DNA of 64,000 nucleotides, taken from Colletotrichum lupini. Its lineage: Eukaryota > Ascomycota > Sordariomycetes > Glomerellales > Glomerellaceae. Positions 32,941-45,900 of this stretch are shown here, piece after piece. Every line of letters starts with the position of its first letter. Within the stretch, counting starts at the first letter, position 1. Where the stretch lies: the NCBI RefSeq assembly GCF_023278565.1, contig NC_064680.1, forward strand, positions 558,001-622,000. Direction: 5' to 3'. The notes beneath the pieces were generated by a model. That model saw nothing but the letters and a program-made list of their open reading frames with translations. It was not told the DNA's origin and made no database searches. The position numbers were made by a program, and so were the translations under genes.

Positions 32941-34956
32941 TCATTTGTGTCCAGCCCAGAACCTCAAGAAAGCCTCCGTCTTGGTTTTTGGTGGCGGTAA
33001 AGCCTCCGGGTTGCGGTCTTCCTCTTTCAAAACTTGGCCATCGTTTCCAACGTTGGTGACAGCGTTTTGCTGCTTACCCAGATAGAAATTGGTCTGGAAG
33101 AGCGCAGCAATAAGGGGAACGAATGCGAGAGCTAAAGCTGGCACCAGGCAGTAGTACAAGGTGCGACGGTACGCCTCGATAGCGCCCTGTCTCATCGGGT
33201 CATCGAAGGCGTACTTGGTGCGAATAGTGCGGACGCTACCGAACAGGGTTTTGACGTCCTTGTCAGTCGCGGTTGCGGGGAGGTATTCGCGCAAGAGCTT
33301 GGGCATCTTGTCAGCCCAGATGACAGCAACAATGGCACTGCCAATGGAGCTGCCAATCTTTGACCATAGGGAAAGCAAGGCGATGGCTAGCGCAACGTCT
33401 TGGTGCGGCACGGAAGCCTGAGATGCAACACGAGAGCCGACGACCGAGAACGCACCGCCAGCACCGACCATGATCAGTGAGATAACCATCGGGGCGGTGG
33501 AGTTGGTGGCTCGAGGGCCATCGATCATGATGCCTATTCCGACGATCTTGATGCAGAGGCCGAAAATCTGCAGCATCTTGTAACGGTGAGTCCACCGCTG
33601 AAGCAGACCTGCGACCATGCCAAAGATGCAGAGCGCAAGTGTTAGCGTGTTGTTGTAGTACACCCAATCTTGCGAGGACCAAGGCTTCGCAATATAGACG
33701 TAAGATGACCAGTACAATCCGCGCATGTTGCCAGCCACTGAGTGATGTTGTTAGCAAAATGAACATAATTGATCTCCAAAAGGGACTGGCGGCTGGTACT
33801 TACACATATAGAAAGAGTCGATGACAATGGCCATCAAGAATGTCTTGTTCATGACCAGTCTACGAGGTGCGCTTGGTACCTTGGCCCACTTGATCTCATA
33901 AATCACATACGCAATGAGCAAGATGCCTCCCACTACCATCATGGCAATGAGCGACTGATTTCTCCAACCATGTTCGGCATAGGTCTTGAGACTGAATGGC
34001 AAGAGCAGCAAACTCCAGCCGAAGCCCAAGAGTATCAGACCAAGCGCATCGATCTCGACCAAGTTGCGCTTGAGGCCTTCCATCCAAGTGCCAGCAGGGT
34101 CAGCGGCTGGAGCCACAATAGCACCACGCGGTCCATCATACCCCTTCTCATCAGCCATCTCTCTCGCAGCACGCCGCGCCGCATTCGAAGAGGCGAGGTT
34201 GACGATGCCGTCCTTTTTCGCCTTCCTGTCGAGGTACAATAGCGTTGCGATCGCAGGGCCGAGAGCGGCGGGCATGATGATGGCAAACATGCCATATCCC
34301 CATCTCCATTGATTCCGAGCTTGCATCGCGTCAACGATCTTGCCGGCGAACCAGGTGTTGACGATAAAGGGGGCCGAGAGCAAAGAGCTGACGAAGCCAC
34401 GCCATTCCAAGGGGGTAAGGTCAGCGACGATGATATCGTTGGTGAGGTCGAGGCCGGAAGAACCGATGGAGACGAAGACTTCGCCCACGACGTAGGCTGA
34501 GATTGATGTGCTCGAGGCGGCGATAACGTATCCGATGACGTAGAAAAGCAGAGTGACGATGTAAGTGTACGGGCGTGATGTGATGTCAGAAATCTTGGCA
34601 ATGAAGGGCTTCGAGACAGCCGAGATAATGCTCGTGGCGATCGAGAGGGTCGATAGTACGGATGAGTGCTGTTTGTAGTAGGACGAGGCGTCGATGCTGT
34701 AGTAGGAGGTTGTCGAGCTATCAAGGGAGTAGGCCCAGGCGCAGACGAGGACGGAAAGTCCGACGAGGTAGAGGGAGATGCGGTTCTGTTTGGCTTCGCG
34801 GTAGACTGCCTCCATGCGAGTGACACCTTGGGATTGTAGGATCTCCCCGACAGAAGAAATTTGAGGCTCTTCACGATCTGTTGAGGGGGAGATTGTGCCA
34901 TCTTTGGGAATGTGGACGTCGTCTGACAAGACGCCCGACTCTTTGGTGTTACTCAT
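32941..34956 (-). CDS. MFS siderophore-iron transporter
   Basis: Two exons, 34956-33804 and 33737-32941, with a 66-bp GT-AG intron, give 649 residues. After a soluble N-terminus of about 60 residues comes NRISLYLVGLSVLVCAWAYS followed by LDSSTTSYYSIDASSYY, the first helix and the LDSSTT/NTT-type loop characteristic of siderophore-iron transporters (Arn/Sit/Mir type). VGEVFVSIGSSGLDLTNDII, ADLTPLEWRGFVSSLLSAPF and FAGKIVDAM are further family blocks. A central cytoplasmic loop carries RKAKKDGIVNL, and an extended C-terminal ectodomain-like loop contains DKMPKLLREYLPATATDKDV. About fourteen hydrophobic helices are present, as in this family. These proteins take up ferric siderophores across the plasma membrane by proton symport; which siderophore cannot be inferred. 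No siderophore synthetase lies nearby. Confidence 0.87.
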
Positions 34957-37949
34957 ATTGAGGATTCGCGAATCGCAGCACGCGACCTGGGCTGGATGAA
35001 TGAGAGATGAAGGTCTGTTCGGATGAGAATTGAGGTAGTACTAGATTTTGTGGCAAGAGTCATTGGGGGTATATGTATATGTAGTCTCGTATGAGCTAGC
35101 AACCGTCCTTAGATGGACTTCACTACGATACCTGCCGTGCTGTTCCGGCTAGCTGTATGACTTGGCACTTTGGGCAAAATAAAAATCTGGCCCAAAACTA
35201 GAGAATTCGCAGCCGCCGTTGAACAGGGGAGGCAGGGATCATCGGGACCCACGATGCTGGTGGTGTGTCTAACTCGAGATTATTTGGAACTATGTACTTA
35301 CGGATCTGGTCACAAATGCACAAAAATTCGTGGTAGACTGTAGTGAGCCTCGAAGGAGCAGCGCTAAATGGGCCCTGTCTTTTGCCAAATCTAATCAGAT
35401 GGATCCGATCATCTTATCTTTTCCCATCGTAGGTAAGTAAACTCGGCCGGCGGAGAGGGGCCTGGTGCGGAACTCCGGGACTAACATTGAGCTAGCCCAG
35501 CGAACGAACGAATCACAAAGGACCGTAGAAAAACTTGACAAAGTGAATGTACCACCGGCGGGATGATGCAGAACATTTCCACTTGGTGGCCGGTGATCTT
35601 GGTAAGGCAATGGTCCGGCACCATGGGCTCGGTCACCTTCCATAGCCCGATTTGTGCTCCTTTCAAGTGGTCAGTCGTCCACGCCATGCCCTGGCTTGAG
35701 CGAATGGCAACCAGGGGAATCAAGTCTTTCAAGAGGCAAAACGTGGCGAGACAAGGCCATATTCCCATTTCATTTCCGATTCAGTCCACTTTGCTTCTTA
35801 TTCTTCCTGGATCTCAGTAAGCAACCATTTGCCACGTCAGTCACCGCGGAGAAGTCATCATCAACGCATCTACTTGTATTGCCCAGTTGACTGGTGTGAC
35901 CGTGGGATGAAGATTTCAGCCCAATTCGTTCAATGTTCAAGGAATCCCGCAGGATCGCACGATTGAATCGAGACTCAAGAAGTTGTTAGCTGCTAACTTG
36001 AAGCGCACGGAAAACAAAATTCAACCAACAGTTGCAACTTTTTTACCGAGGAAGTTGTAATCAAAAGTTTCTTTGATCTGGGCAAACTCGCTATTTACCT
36101 CTCTACGTTGAAGAAGTCGATAAAATCTTGAGTCTGATTTACGAGCTCTTCTAACCGATTACACAAAACTTAGCTCGTTTCTGTATCCTGTAGTTTTGGG
36201 TGCTGCTTTGAACTATCAGAATCATCATTGTAAAAGGCCCGCCCACCCTCCGCTTTCACCAGTTTGAGGACATTGACGACCGAGTCCTCCATGCGGGTCC
36301 GATGCTTATCGATAAGCCCGAATTTCGTTCCATTGCTCTTTCACTCAATGTCATGGTGAAGTCGATCCATGTACGGCTATCGAGTTCAATGCATGATCCA
36401 AGAGTTTTCTTAGGACATCTGAAAAAGCGAGAGCCCTGTTGTGCGTGTCATTTTTGCTTTTACGTTACATTCGCTTCTGGGTTATGTGAGGCATCGATAT
36501 CTATCATCAAAGCAACGTGTGCAAATTTCTCTTGGCCCTTGAGCGTTAGCGAGGCGCTCTGAGGCATCGGTTGTGCTTGATGGTCTTACAAGTGTTCATT
36601 GTCAGCACCGCGCCGATTCGCGTAGTCTGCTTCTCAAAAGCATGCCCTTTAACAACGGGTCTATGTCAATATCAAGCCGCGTGAACAAGGCACCTTCAAC
36701 TGCAATCACGAGTTGCTGGCTGGACGTTTCCCTGGCACTCCCGGTGCCAAAAGTAGACCGCACGGCATGAGGTGCGACCTGTGCGCTCGTGCCGTTTTGT
36801 CGATCAGGAAGGGGAAATATGGGCAAGTCATCCGAACAGGGAGGCGATCTGATGTAGGACCCTGGAAAAAGCAAAGAAACAGAACGATCGTATCCATACA
36901 CAAGTTGACTCCTCCAAGAGAGCAACTATTATAAGATGAATGATGTGGCACACGTTGACGAGCTCAACATCAGCTCAACTCTGCGATTCTTAGTTGAGAG
37001 GGGTCAAACGCCCTCAATATGGCGCTACCTCTTCAGAGTTATTTGGCGGACTATTTAGGCTCAACTCTTCCACATCAAAGATGCTACGTAGCCATCCGTC
37101 ATTGAGTCAAGTGCCGTGGCAGCCCCCACAATCAGGGCGCTAGAATAGATGATTCTCCCTCCCCTCACCTTATTCTAGCAAAGAAGGTTTTCTCCAACTA
37201 ACAAAGTTATCTCATCTTGAACAAGGGCATTCTTCTGAAACAGGTCACCTTGCCTGGAGGCAATTCTCCCCTTAATCAATCTGGCGGCCCCCAAATTCAC
37301 CCTTTCGAGTCCAGTAAATTCCCTAGTCGAATATTGTCATCCGAACCATGCGGAGACTGGAGAGATTCGAGAACATGAGCGGCCAGCATTGCCGGCACCC
37401 CTGACTGTTGAGGAGGATGAGCCGACTTCACGTGGTCTTTCGGAGCCAAACTCTCCGTACGATCTTCGTAGCCTAGGCTGCCCGCCTGTCCAGCTTTGTG
37501 CAGCAAACCCCAAAGTTTGCCCAATCCAGAAAACTCGCCAGGTCCTAACGGCTCGGCGCCAATGCACTGGGCCGCGTTCCAAGCATCATCCCCGCCGGGC
37601 GAGCCCCGGCCGCAGTGTATCTCACACGGCCGAAAAAGTAACCTCAGAAACTCAGAAAGCTCGGCACGGAGAACCTCTGCGATTGTCCCGACATCTGGGG
37701 GATTCGCCTCTAAGATGAAGGACCGATGCGTTTTCGGAACCCTTGGACCTTGCTTTACTGGCGTGATTCAATAACAAACTCCGGAGTTGAAGATTAAGTA
37801 CCCAGCTTGGCGCAATAGCTGGTGATGTATAAGAAGGGAGATATGTCCATCTCGCTGTAAGTCGCCGGTACGATAGCTCATCACGCACCATTTATTTGGG
37901 TCTTACATTCTTTTCTCATTCCCCCCATTTCCACGCTCATTATTTGAAG
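34957..37949. other. Long intergenic region, no gene seen
   Basis: Three kilobases between the divergent siderophore transporter and GH6 genes. Composition is ordinary. Scattered short frames show no family motifs. A TATA-like TATAAG lies near 37827, about 120 bp before the GH6 start. Confidence 0.45.
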
Positions 37950-39240
37950 ATGGTTGTCGCACACCTTTTGCTCGCTGCAGCGCTTGCGCCCGCGGCACTG
38001 GCTACTCCCCTCAAGCTGCGCGACGTCGCATCGTACGAAGGAAACCCGCTGGCGGACAGACAACTCTTCCCCAACCCCTACTACACAGATGAGATCACGA
38101 ACCTCGCCGTCCCAAAGCTCACCGGAGATCTCGCAGCGAAGGCAGCCAAGGTCGCCGAGGTGCCCACATTCGCATGGCTGTTAGTGTTCAGAGCCAGGCC
38201 CTAGGGCCATCATACTTTACGAGCGTCTGCTGATAAGCGCAGTGATACACGCGAGAAGATTAGTCTGATTAACAGCACTCTGGCGCAGATCCGTAAGCTG
38301 AACCAGGAGGGCGCCAACCCGCCGTACGCTGGCACCTATGTCATCTACAACTTTCCGGACCGTGACTGCTCTGCCAAGGCCTCCGCAGGCGAGCTCGTGA
38401 TTGCCGACGGCGGTGTTGAGAAGTACAAGAAAGAGTACATCGATCCTATTGCCGCGCTCGCCAAGGAGTACTCGGATGTTCGCCAAGTCTTCGTCTATGG
38501 TAAGTTCCTGGGACGTTATCTGGGGCTTTACGTCTATGGTATGCTGATGACGGGCAGAACCCGATGGATTGGCCAATCTCATCACTAACATGAACGTGGC
38601 GAAGTGCACTGGCGCAGCCGATGCGTACAAGGAGGGCACCGACTACGCCTTCAAGACCCTCAACCTCGACAACGTCGCAATCTACGTGGATGCGGGCCAT
38701 GCAGGATGGTTGGGCTGGGAAGCGAACCTGAAGCCTACTGCCGAGCTTTATAGCGAACTATACAAGAAGGCCGGTTCTCCCAAGGCAGTTCGTGGCTTGG
38801 TCACAAACGTGTCAAACTACAACGGCTGGAACCTGACGAGCGCCCCCGCCTACGCAGAGAGCAACAAGCAGTGGGACGAGTCCAAGTTCCATGCCGCGTT
38901 GACGCCGTTCCTCAAGGAGGCTGGGTACCCGGCAAACTACCTCGTCGACCAGGGCCGCAGCGGCAAGCAGCCGACCGGACGCCAGATTTGGGGTGACTGG
39001 TGCAACATCAAGGAGACTGGCTTCGGCACGAGACCGAACGTCAAGACTGGTATCGATACACTGGATGCCTTTGTCTGGGTCAAGCCCGGCGGTGAAGCTG
39101 ATGGTACGAGCGATTCGACTGCGGCTCGCTATGATGAGAAGTGCAGCTCTGCATCCTCTGTGATTCCGGCCCCGGAAGCCGGAACTTGGTTCCAAGAGTA
39201 CTTTGTGCAGTTGTTGGAGAATGCCAACCCCGCGTTCTAG
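37950..39240 (+). CDS. Secreted GH6 cellulase (cellobiohydrolase / endoglucanase)
   Basis: Exons are 37950-38179, 38243-38499 and 38558-39240, giving 389 residues. The signal peptide MVVAHLLLAAALAPAALA is followed by a short pro-region. Family hallmarks: YNFPDRDCSAKASAGE with the Asp pair around the catalytic acid; YEPDGLANLITNMNVAKC, which carries the proposed proton donor Asp; IYVDAGHAGWLGW; TNVSNYNGWN; and YLVDQGRSGKQPTGRQIWGDWCN near the end. GH6 enzymes cleave cellulose with inversion, releasing cellobiose from the non-reducing end or acting internally. There is no cellulose-binding module or Ser/Thr linker, so this is a single-domain form. The ATG at 37950 is the first that leads into a signal peptide; the upstream open codons lack ATG. 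The gene lies about 0.9 kb upstream of a CE16-type esterase on the same strand. Confidence 0.95.
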
Positions 39241-40170
39241 ATGACCACGGAGGAACCCTGTTGTAGGGTGTAGAAGTCACTCTATTTTCCTTTCTTCGTA
39301 CATCAATAGGGTCCAGGAGTTTAGCGAAATAAAAAACTGCAACACTTTTCGCAAAACTGCAAAACTTTTCCACTGCATTATCTTCATCAGGTTGCGAACA
39401 TCGAATCTCCATCACATAAGGTACTTTGATCTGGAGTTATGCAGATGCCTGAAGGAAGTTTCGCTCAGCGTTGTGGGGACTAATGTGCTGAAATTGAAAC
39501 TTAAAGATGGTGACTCCAACGCGGGGATGAGCATATGTTTTGTCTCTTCAACTCGCGCCAAAGCCTTTTGAAGTTTAACAACCTCAAGCTGGCAACTCGT
39601 CCAAATAGGAAACCTGCCGGATCCGGACCACAAAAGTCAGCGGCACCAGCAGACCAAATAGAGACCGAGATGCAGCGGCTAACCGCAACATCTGTCGAGT
39701 TCAAACACCAAAAAGGAGCCAGATGGCGCGCTTCGGCCCCGCATGCCCCAGCGGAGCGCCTGCAATCTCGCCCCTTTTGGAATTTGCACCGCCCAGGCCC
39801 GAGCTTCAACTGGGAGTTCCACCAATCGCATTGAAAGGAACGTTGGCGGAGTATGGGGAATTCAATGTACTGCAAACGCAGAGTGACGAAGTCTTTTTGA
39901 TCAAAAGCCCCTTGGTGCCGAACTCTCTTGCTCTTGGTCAATGGATTGGAAGGGGGAGCCAAGCCGCTGGTATAATATGTAAAGCACCGCGCGTCCCACG
40001 CGAGCCGGCCGTCCGAACTGTTTACCTGTACTATTCACAGTCGTCCCGTCTCTCGTTGGTGTTCCCTGCACGGTCTCTCAACCTCTCATTCGCTTCTCAT
40101 TCTTCCTATTTACTACTCTTCTCATTGTTGATATTTTGCTGGTACATAACGTTACAATCCCTGGCCCAAA
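39241..40170. other. Intergenic region between GH6 and CE16-type genes
   Basis: About 0.9 kb holding the CE16 promoter, with a TATAATA-like box near 39972. No additional gene is seen. Confidence 0.45.
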
Positions 40171-41217
40171 ATGAAGTCCTTCACCCAAGCCCTTTCCCTG
40201 GCAGCCGGCCTGTCCCTGTCCTTTGCCAGTCCCACCCCGGCCGTCTTCCCGAGACAGACCAACAGTTCCAAGAACCTGATTGTCTTGTAAGTCACCCGCA
40301 TGCTACCCGTTCCGTTCATCCATATCTGCGGAATGATAAGAGAGGAAGAGAGCTCCATCTGACTCGGATGCCCTGCCTGTAGCGGCGACTCTTACTCCAC
40401 TGTCGGCTTCTGGCCCGGCGGCACCCTCCCGGCTGCCGGAAACCCGCTCGGCAACCCCTCCCTGCCCGGCCAGACCACCTCTAGCGGTCTGAACTGGGTC
40501 GGCCATCTCACAAGCACTCTCAACACATCCACCATCTTGACCTACGACTTTGCCGTGACCGGCGCCACCACCGATAAGGATATCGTCGACACTTATGCCC
40601 AGTACTGCGTCGACGACCAGGTCGACCAGTACAAGCAGTACGTGTCAAGCGTCGTCAACAAGAACAACGCCCTCGTCGCTGTCTGGATCGGCATCAACGA
40701 TGTCGGTGAGCCGTTCTGGGATAAGGTGTCTGCACCCGTCACCAAGATTATGGACCGCTACTTTGAGCTCCTTCAGACTCTTGCCGATGACGGTCTGAAG
40801 AACTTTGTCCTGCTCTCCGTGCCTCGTACGTTACTTCCCGAAACCAACCTCCTCTTCAACTTGTTTGGTCCTAACACACCTCTGCCAGCCTTCTCTGACC
40901 AGATTCCTGCCATGATCGGCCAGTCCGAGACCGACCTGGCCCGCCTGCGCTCCGACATCACCTCGTACAACGCCGCCCTCGAGACCCGCCTCGCCACCTT
41001 CAAGTCCGCCAACAGCGGCGTCAAGGGTCTCGTCTTTGACACCAAGCCCTCGTTCGACACCGTTGTCGAGAACTTTGCGCAATACGGCGCCAAGGATGCT
41101 ACCTGCTACGGCTCCAGTGATTGCATCTGGGCCGACAACTATCACGCCGGCCTGGCTATCCATAAGCTTCTCGCCCAGAACTTGGTCAAGGGTGTGGCCG
41201 CGAACTTTGTCTTCTGA
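40171..41217 (+). CDS. Secreted SGNH/GDSL esterase, CE16 acetylesterase type
   Basis: Exons are 40171-40286, 40383-40825 and 40889-41217, giving 295 residues. The signal peptide MKSFTQALSLAAGLSLSFAS is followed by a likely Kex2-type site at PRQ. The nucleophile block IVFGDSYSTVGFWPGG, the WIGINDVG segment (block III, GIND) and the C-terminal ADNYHAG carrying the D-x-x-H pair complete the SGNH catalytic set. This arrangement, FGDSYST at the N-terminus and a length near 300, fits carbohydrate esterase family 16, which removes acetyl groups from xylo- and other oligosaccharides. Intron 2 has a CTAACAC branch site. Its position beside the GH6 cellulase suggests a joint role in plant cell-wall breakdown. 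Substrate is inferred from the family. Confidence 0.9.
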
Positions 41218-41763
41218 GTAAGGTGGCCCCTCAAATGTCGGGAAGATGGTGGACAGTACATGCGATCTTGAATATAACTGAGCACTCACAGCTCTCATCC
41301 ACACTTATCTTGCTTTGATCTGCTGCATCTCATTGAACGTAAACCTAACTTACTGCCTGGACATTTCCAGCCCGAAGAATGCATGCCCCCATATCTAAGT
41401 GTTCATTGACCAAGAAGAGAAAAAGTGTTCGACTGAGATTAAGTCATAGCAATCGGGCCAAGTAAGAATAATGCGACTACTAAAGAAAACACAACAGCAA
41501 AAGACCAGCCGATAACCCAGATTAATGGAAAAGCATACGTCAGGTCTGGGTTCAATAAGTATGTAGTGGTACCAATGCTAAAAGCCGACCAAGGTCACCG
41601 CCAGCGTCTCTAAGGTGTCTGGGCTAATCTGACACCTTCAACATCCACCGCCCATCCCGATAGAGTAGCCCCTAGCCAATGTCGAAGACATCCATAAACC
41701 CCCAGCTGGTACATCGTTCTGACTCAACGCTGAGCCAATGGTGCGTCTTGCTATCCAGCCTCG
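41218..41763. other. Intergenic region between convergent genes
   Basis: About 0.5 kb between the CE16-type gene and the F-box-like gene; nothing recognised. Confidence 0.4.
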
Positions 41764-42594
41764 CTACACTCCTCGAATTCGCAGGCCCCGTAAGGTAGAA
41801 ACTAGCTCGAACTGTGTTTTCGGTGTGTCGCAAAAGTTCACGAACATACGCACGCCTCGCGGGTTAAAGTACGGCATCCAGAGTGTGTAGAATTGGGGTC
41901 CCAGAGACTTCTCCATGACTTGAAGTCTCTTCGCGTTGCGTGGAATGGGGTTCAACATCCTGTAAAGCCGGTTGAGTCGCAGAGATTCCGGGGTCCTGCA
42001 GTCCTCGTCAAGAGTGATGTCTTTGAGCGCAAGAAGTTCCGCCATGGGATTGCAGTATCTGGAGCCGTGTCCACCAGTAAAAGCATACACAAAGGAGTGG
42101 GGTCGCATCCTTAGATGAATGTTCTGGAACTCAGGCTGCAATTCGGTCAATTGTGCAATGAAAGAGGCAACACCTAGTCTTGATCGCTGGTAGATGACCG
42201 CATGGCATGAAGCAAAGGCATCGATATCTAGTAGCACTACAGCGAGAGCGATTGCTCGGCCACGGTGGAAGACTTCAAAGTCTGGTCGGAAGACTTTCAA
42301 CACAACGTGCCTGAAAAGCTTGTTGATCTGGGATACGTCTCGGATCATTCTGAAGCGTAGCAATGCGAGACGTCGTTGGCGGCGGTTGAGCTCGAGCTTA
42401 GGGCGTTTGTCCCGAGAATCATAAGTCGCATTCCAGGTCAGTGGCTGAGCAGAGGTCTCGGCATCATATACCATCATCTCGGCAATCAAAAGGAAGATCT
42501 CGATTGGAAGACACTCTAGCGTGGTATTGCCTGGTGTGTTGGTAAGACGCAAGCCTTCTTGATGAAATAAACGGGCTGATCTTCGGGAAGCCAT
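41764..42594 (-). CDS. F-box-like protein, 276 residues
   Basis: An intronless frame. I chose ATG 42594 (CAGCCATGGC) as the start; in-frame ATGs at 42630 and 42660 would add 12 or 22 residues. LECLPIEIFLLIAEMM near residues 28-43 resembles the start of an F-box (LPxEI followed by a hydrophobic helix). A basic helix follows, RRQRRLALLRFRMIRDVSQI, and then NKLFRHVVLKVFRPDFEVFH, in the manner of many lineage-specific fungal F-box proteins. No leucine-rich repeats can be identified after it. If it is an F-box protein it would act in SCF ubiquitin ligases. Its stop lies about 1 kb from the LTR of the first transposon and its start only about 170 bp away. It shows no sign of RIP. Confidence 0.55.
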   Translation of the reverse strand: MASRRSARLFHQEGLRLTNTPGNTTLECLPIEIFLLIAEMMVYDAETSAQPLTWNATYDSRDKRPKLELNRRQRRLALLRFRMIRDVSQINKLFRHVVLKVFRPDFEVFHRGRAIALAVVLLDIDAFASCHAVIYQRSRLGVASFIAQLTELQPEFQNIHLRMRPHSFVYAFTGGHGSRYCNPMAELLALKDITLDEDCRTPESLRLNRLYRMLNPIPRNAKRLQVMEKSLGPQFYTLWMPYFNPRGVRMFVNFCDTPKTQFELVSTLRGLRIRGV

Positions 42595-42768
42595 GGCTGA
42601 GCGATGTGTTATGTCCAGTGTTGGCAACATGCAGTGTTGTGAGTCTCTCAAACAGACCATCCTTAACAGCACAATAGTGATTTAAGTATTATAAAAACTT
42701 CTTAAACAACATGGAGAATTTCGATCAACCATGATTGTAGTAGAGGATTCTGGGAGGTGTGGAGTTAC

Positions 42769-42973
42769 TATTAGTATCCCTATTATAGGGTAGTTAGTTC
42801 GAACCGTAGTTAACGAAGAGATCAATTAAACTATATAAATATCTACGTAGTAAGTATAAAAAAGAGGTTCTAACTATAAGTTAAGCTAGTTATAATAATC
42901 GTAAATAGGGCCCTTAATTAGCCCCTACGTAGTCGGCTATATACCGCGGTCGAATTAGATTTCTAATTTAATA
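42769..42973 (-). repeat. 3' LTR of copia-1 (left copy)
   Basis: 205 bp, aligned end to end with 49987-50191. It is the 3' LTR because the element lies on the minus strand. Its outer (left) half retains more original G and C than the matching half of the right copy. Confidence 0.93.
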
Positions 42974-45900
42974 CTAACTTTCTCTTTTTTTTATTAATTT
43001 AATTACTACGGTTAGAAATATAATTCGACCTCAGGCCCGTTTATTATATCGTCTCTTTTTCCCCCTTTTCTTTACTTTTTTTATATAACCTATCCCTCTA
43101 TTCGTATAATAACTTTTTTACTACTTACGAATTACTTTAATCCCTTATTTAGTACTACTTTTATAAAAGCGTTTACGAAGTTATCTTTATTATTAATCTA
43201 ATAGATCTCGAGTATCTCGCGCTTTTTATATAATTACCTAAGGGCTATAATATCGATTATAAGCCTTTTTTTTATTATCGTTCTTAATTTAATAAAGTAT
43301 TCGTATAATAAATAAGAATTAGTATAAATAACCGTTAGAATAAGTAGAAGGCTAATTTAATTAGTAATTTTCCTTAGCGTTATTAAAATTATATAAGAGA
43401 GGTTAACGCTATTAATTATATTATAAACCTCCGATACTAATATACTTCTCGTTACTTACTTATTTTTAATTAATAAGTAGTAAATTATATTACTATATAT
43501 AGTAAATTTACTCTTACTTATACTCTCGTTAACTAGGATAATAATATACTTTAATTATAAAGTAAGGTCGTTATTATTCGTAAATAACCTATTAATAAAG
43601 ACGTAGAGCTTACTAATCGTAAGGTCGATTAAGTAATAAATAAGACCTCGATCGAGATTTATTTACTACTACTTAAGCTACTTATTAAGTACCTCGACGT
43701 CTCGTTTAGTTAAATTTATAACTTATACTACCCTAGCATAATTAAAAATTACCTCGGGCTAATAAATACTTATAATATATACCCCTTATATAAGCTTAGT
43801 TTTATACCGCTTTTTAATATTAATTACGTTTAAATTAACGAGGTTAATCTTCTCGCCCTACCCCTTTTATTAAAAAATAATAGTTTCCTTTTTAATTATA
43901 AGAATCCTATTATTAAATACTAAGGGGGTATTTATTATAAGGACCTCTTTTAGCTTTACTACGAAGCCCGCTTTTTAAAGCTCCTTATCCTCTTTTTTTA
44001 TAAAATTAATATTAAATAGGCCTAATATATCGTTAGTCTATATTCTAACGATTTTAAATTAATCGCCTTCGTACTCTACGACTAGTAAGTACGGGTCGTA
44101 CATAGAAGTAATTATTAATAATTAATTAATATAAAAATTATAATAGGTAGCTTACTAATAGGTACCCGATTTTACGAGCCTATATAATAGCTTAAGCACT
44201 TTAATAATTATACTTTTTAGGTACTTACTAGCTATTTCTTTTAGTAAATAGGTTAGGATTTTTTTTATAAGCCCTATAGCTAATTAGGTATAGGCCTAGG
44301 TAATATTATAGCTCTAAATCTCATATCCCTTTTTCTATAGCAATACTATTAATACTATTATTAATCGTTAGCTATAGCATTATATAATAGGTAATTATAT
44401 AAGTAACGTCGCCTTTTTAACGTTACTATACCCCTAAATTATATATCTAAACTTCTCGTATAGCTAGGGTGTTCTTTTCTTTTTAATCTTACGAACTATT
44501 CGTAATTTAAATATACGGAGGTTTATATATTTTTCTAAGTTATATAAGATAAATCGATAGACCCCTCGATTATAAAGAGTGTCTACTTTAATAAGATCTA
44601 ATCCCTTATACGGCTTTTTAATAGTTATAATTATGCCTTCTTTACGTAGTTTAACTACTAGCTCGAAATCGGCTTTCTTTTTTATTATATAAAAGGTATT
44701 AATTACTTCGTTACTAATAATGAATTACTACGTTAGGGCTTACTATCGTAGTCTTTTACGACGTCTCGCTAGTAATATTAATACCCTTTTAACAATTTCC
44801 TCTTCCTCGTCGTTTATTAATACTATTATAACGATTTTATTAAGGATAATTTCCTATACCTCTATTATAGGTTATATAGTTTTCTCTAGCTCTTTTTCTT
44901 TTTATAGGTTAGAAATTACCTCGTTAAGATCTATATAGTACGGTCTAACTACTATAATTAATACTTCGAGTAGCTAGTTACGATCTCTCGTAACTATATA
45001 AGAGCGCTCGTTAATAGAAATTAACTTATATAGCCTAGCTTATTATTAAGTAATTTCGCGCTATATTTATATATCTAAATTTAGTAGTATATCTAGATTA
45101 CCCTCTATATCGGGCCTATTATACGTAATAATTACCTCGTTAACTTACTTTTTTATACTTACCTCGCGCAATACTTATATTACTTTTTTAACTACTTAGG
45201 CTCGTTAGCTTATACTTAGTAACGGTAGTAAGGCTAAGGTCGTTCTTAAATATACTCTAAATACTAATAGCGTTAATATAAGTCCGTTAAGCCCCATAGT
45301 ATTATTATAGTATTTAAGTACTATCTAGAGGTATTCGTTATTAATAAAATCCGGATTTTCTTTTTTAATAATTTTAAACGCCCTTTTTAATTATTAGTAT
45401 ACCTTTTTTATTTTTCTAATACTATAGTACGCTTTAACGGGTACGACTTTTAGCTAGATATTATAGGCCGTCGTATTATCCTTAAATTTTACTAACTTAA
45501 AGCTAGTATTAGCGTCGGTTCTAATACCGTTTAGTAGTCCTTAGTATATATCGATCTAGCTTTTTCGTAAGGCTACTTATACTATCTTTATTTATAAATC
45601 CTAGAGGAATTGCCTTATTTAAAAAGATATAGCTACGTCGATTATATATAATACTAGCCGACTATTTAAATAGAAGATATTAATAACGATTTCTTAGTTA
45701 AAATTAAGCTTATTACGCAATTTAAACTTAAATTTGCGTAGGCTCTGCGTATTTATTTAGTATTAATAATATACTTTTATTAACTACTCTAGCGCCCCTA
45801 TTTCGATATTATTATTACTTAATTATTTTAAGAGGTTATATAGCCTCGTAACTAATAGGTACCTAAATCTCTAGTATAGTTTTCTAAGCTTACTTTCCGT

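Noticed and set aside
44720..44938. 72-codon frame in the AT-rich block
   Set aside because: It lies on the strand opposite to the copia-1 coding direction inside RIP-degraded sequence; it is a chance opening.
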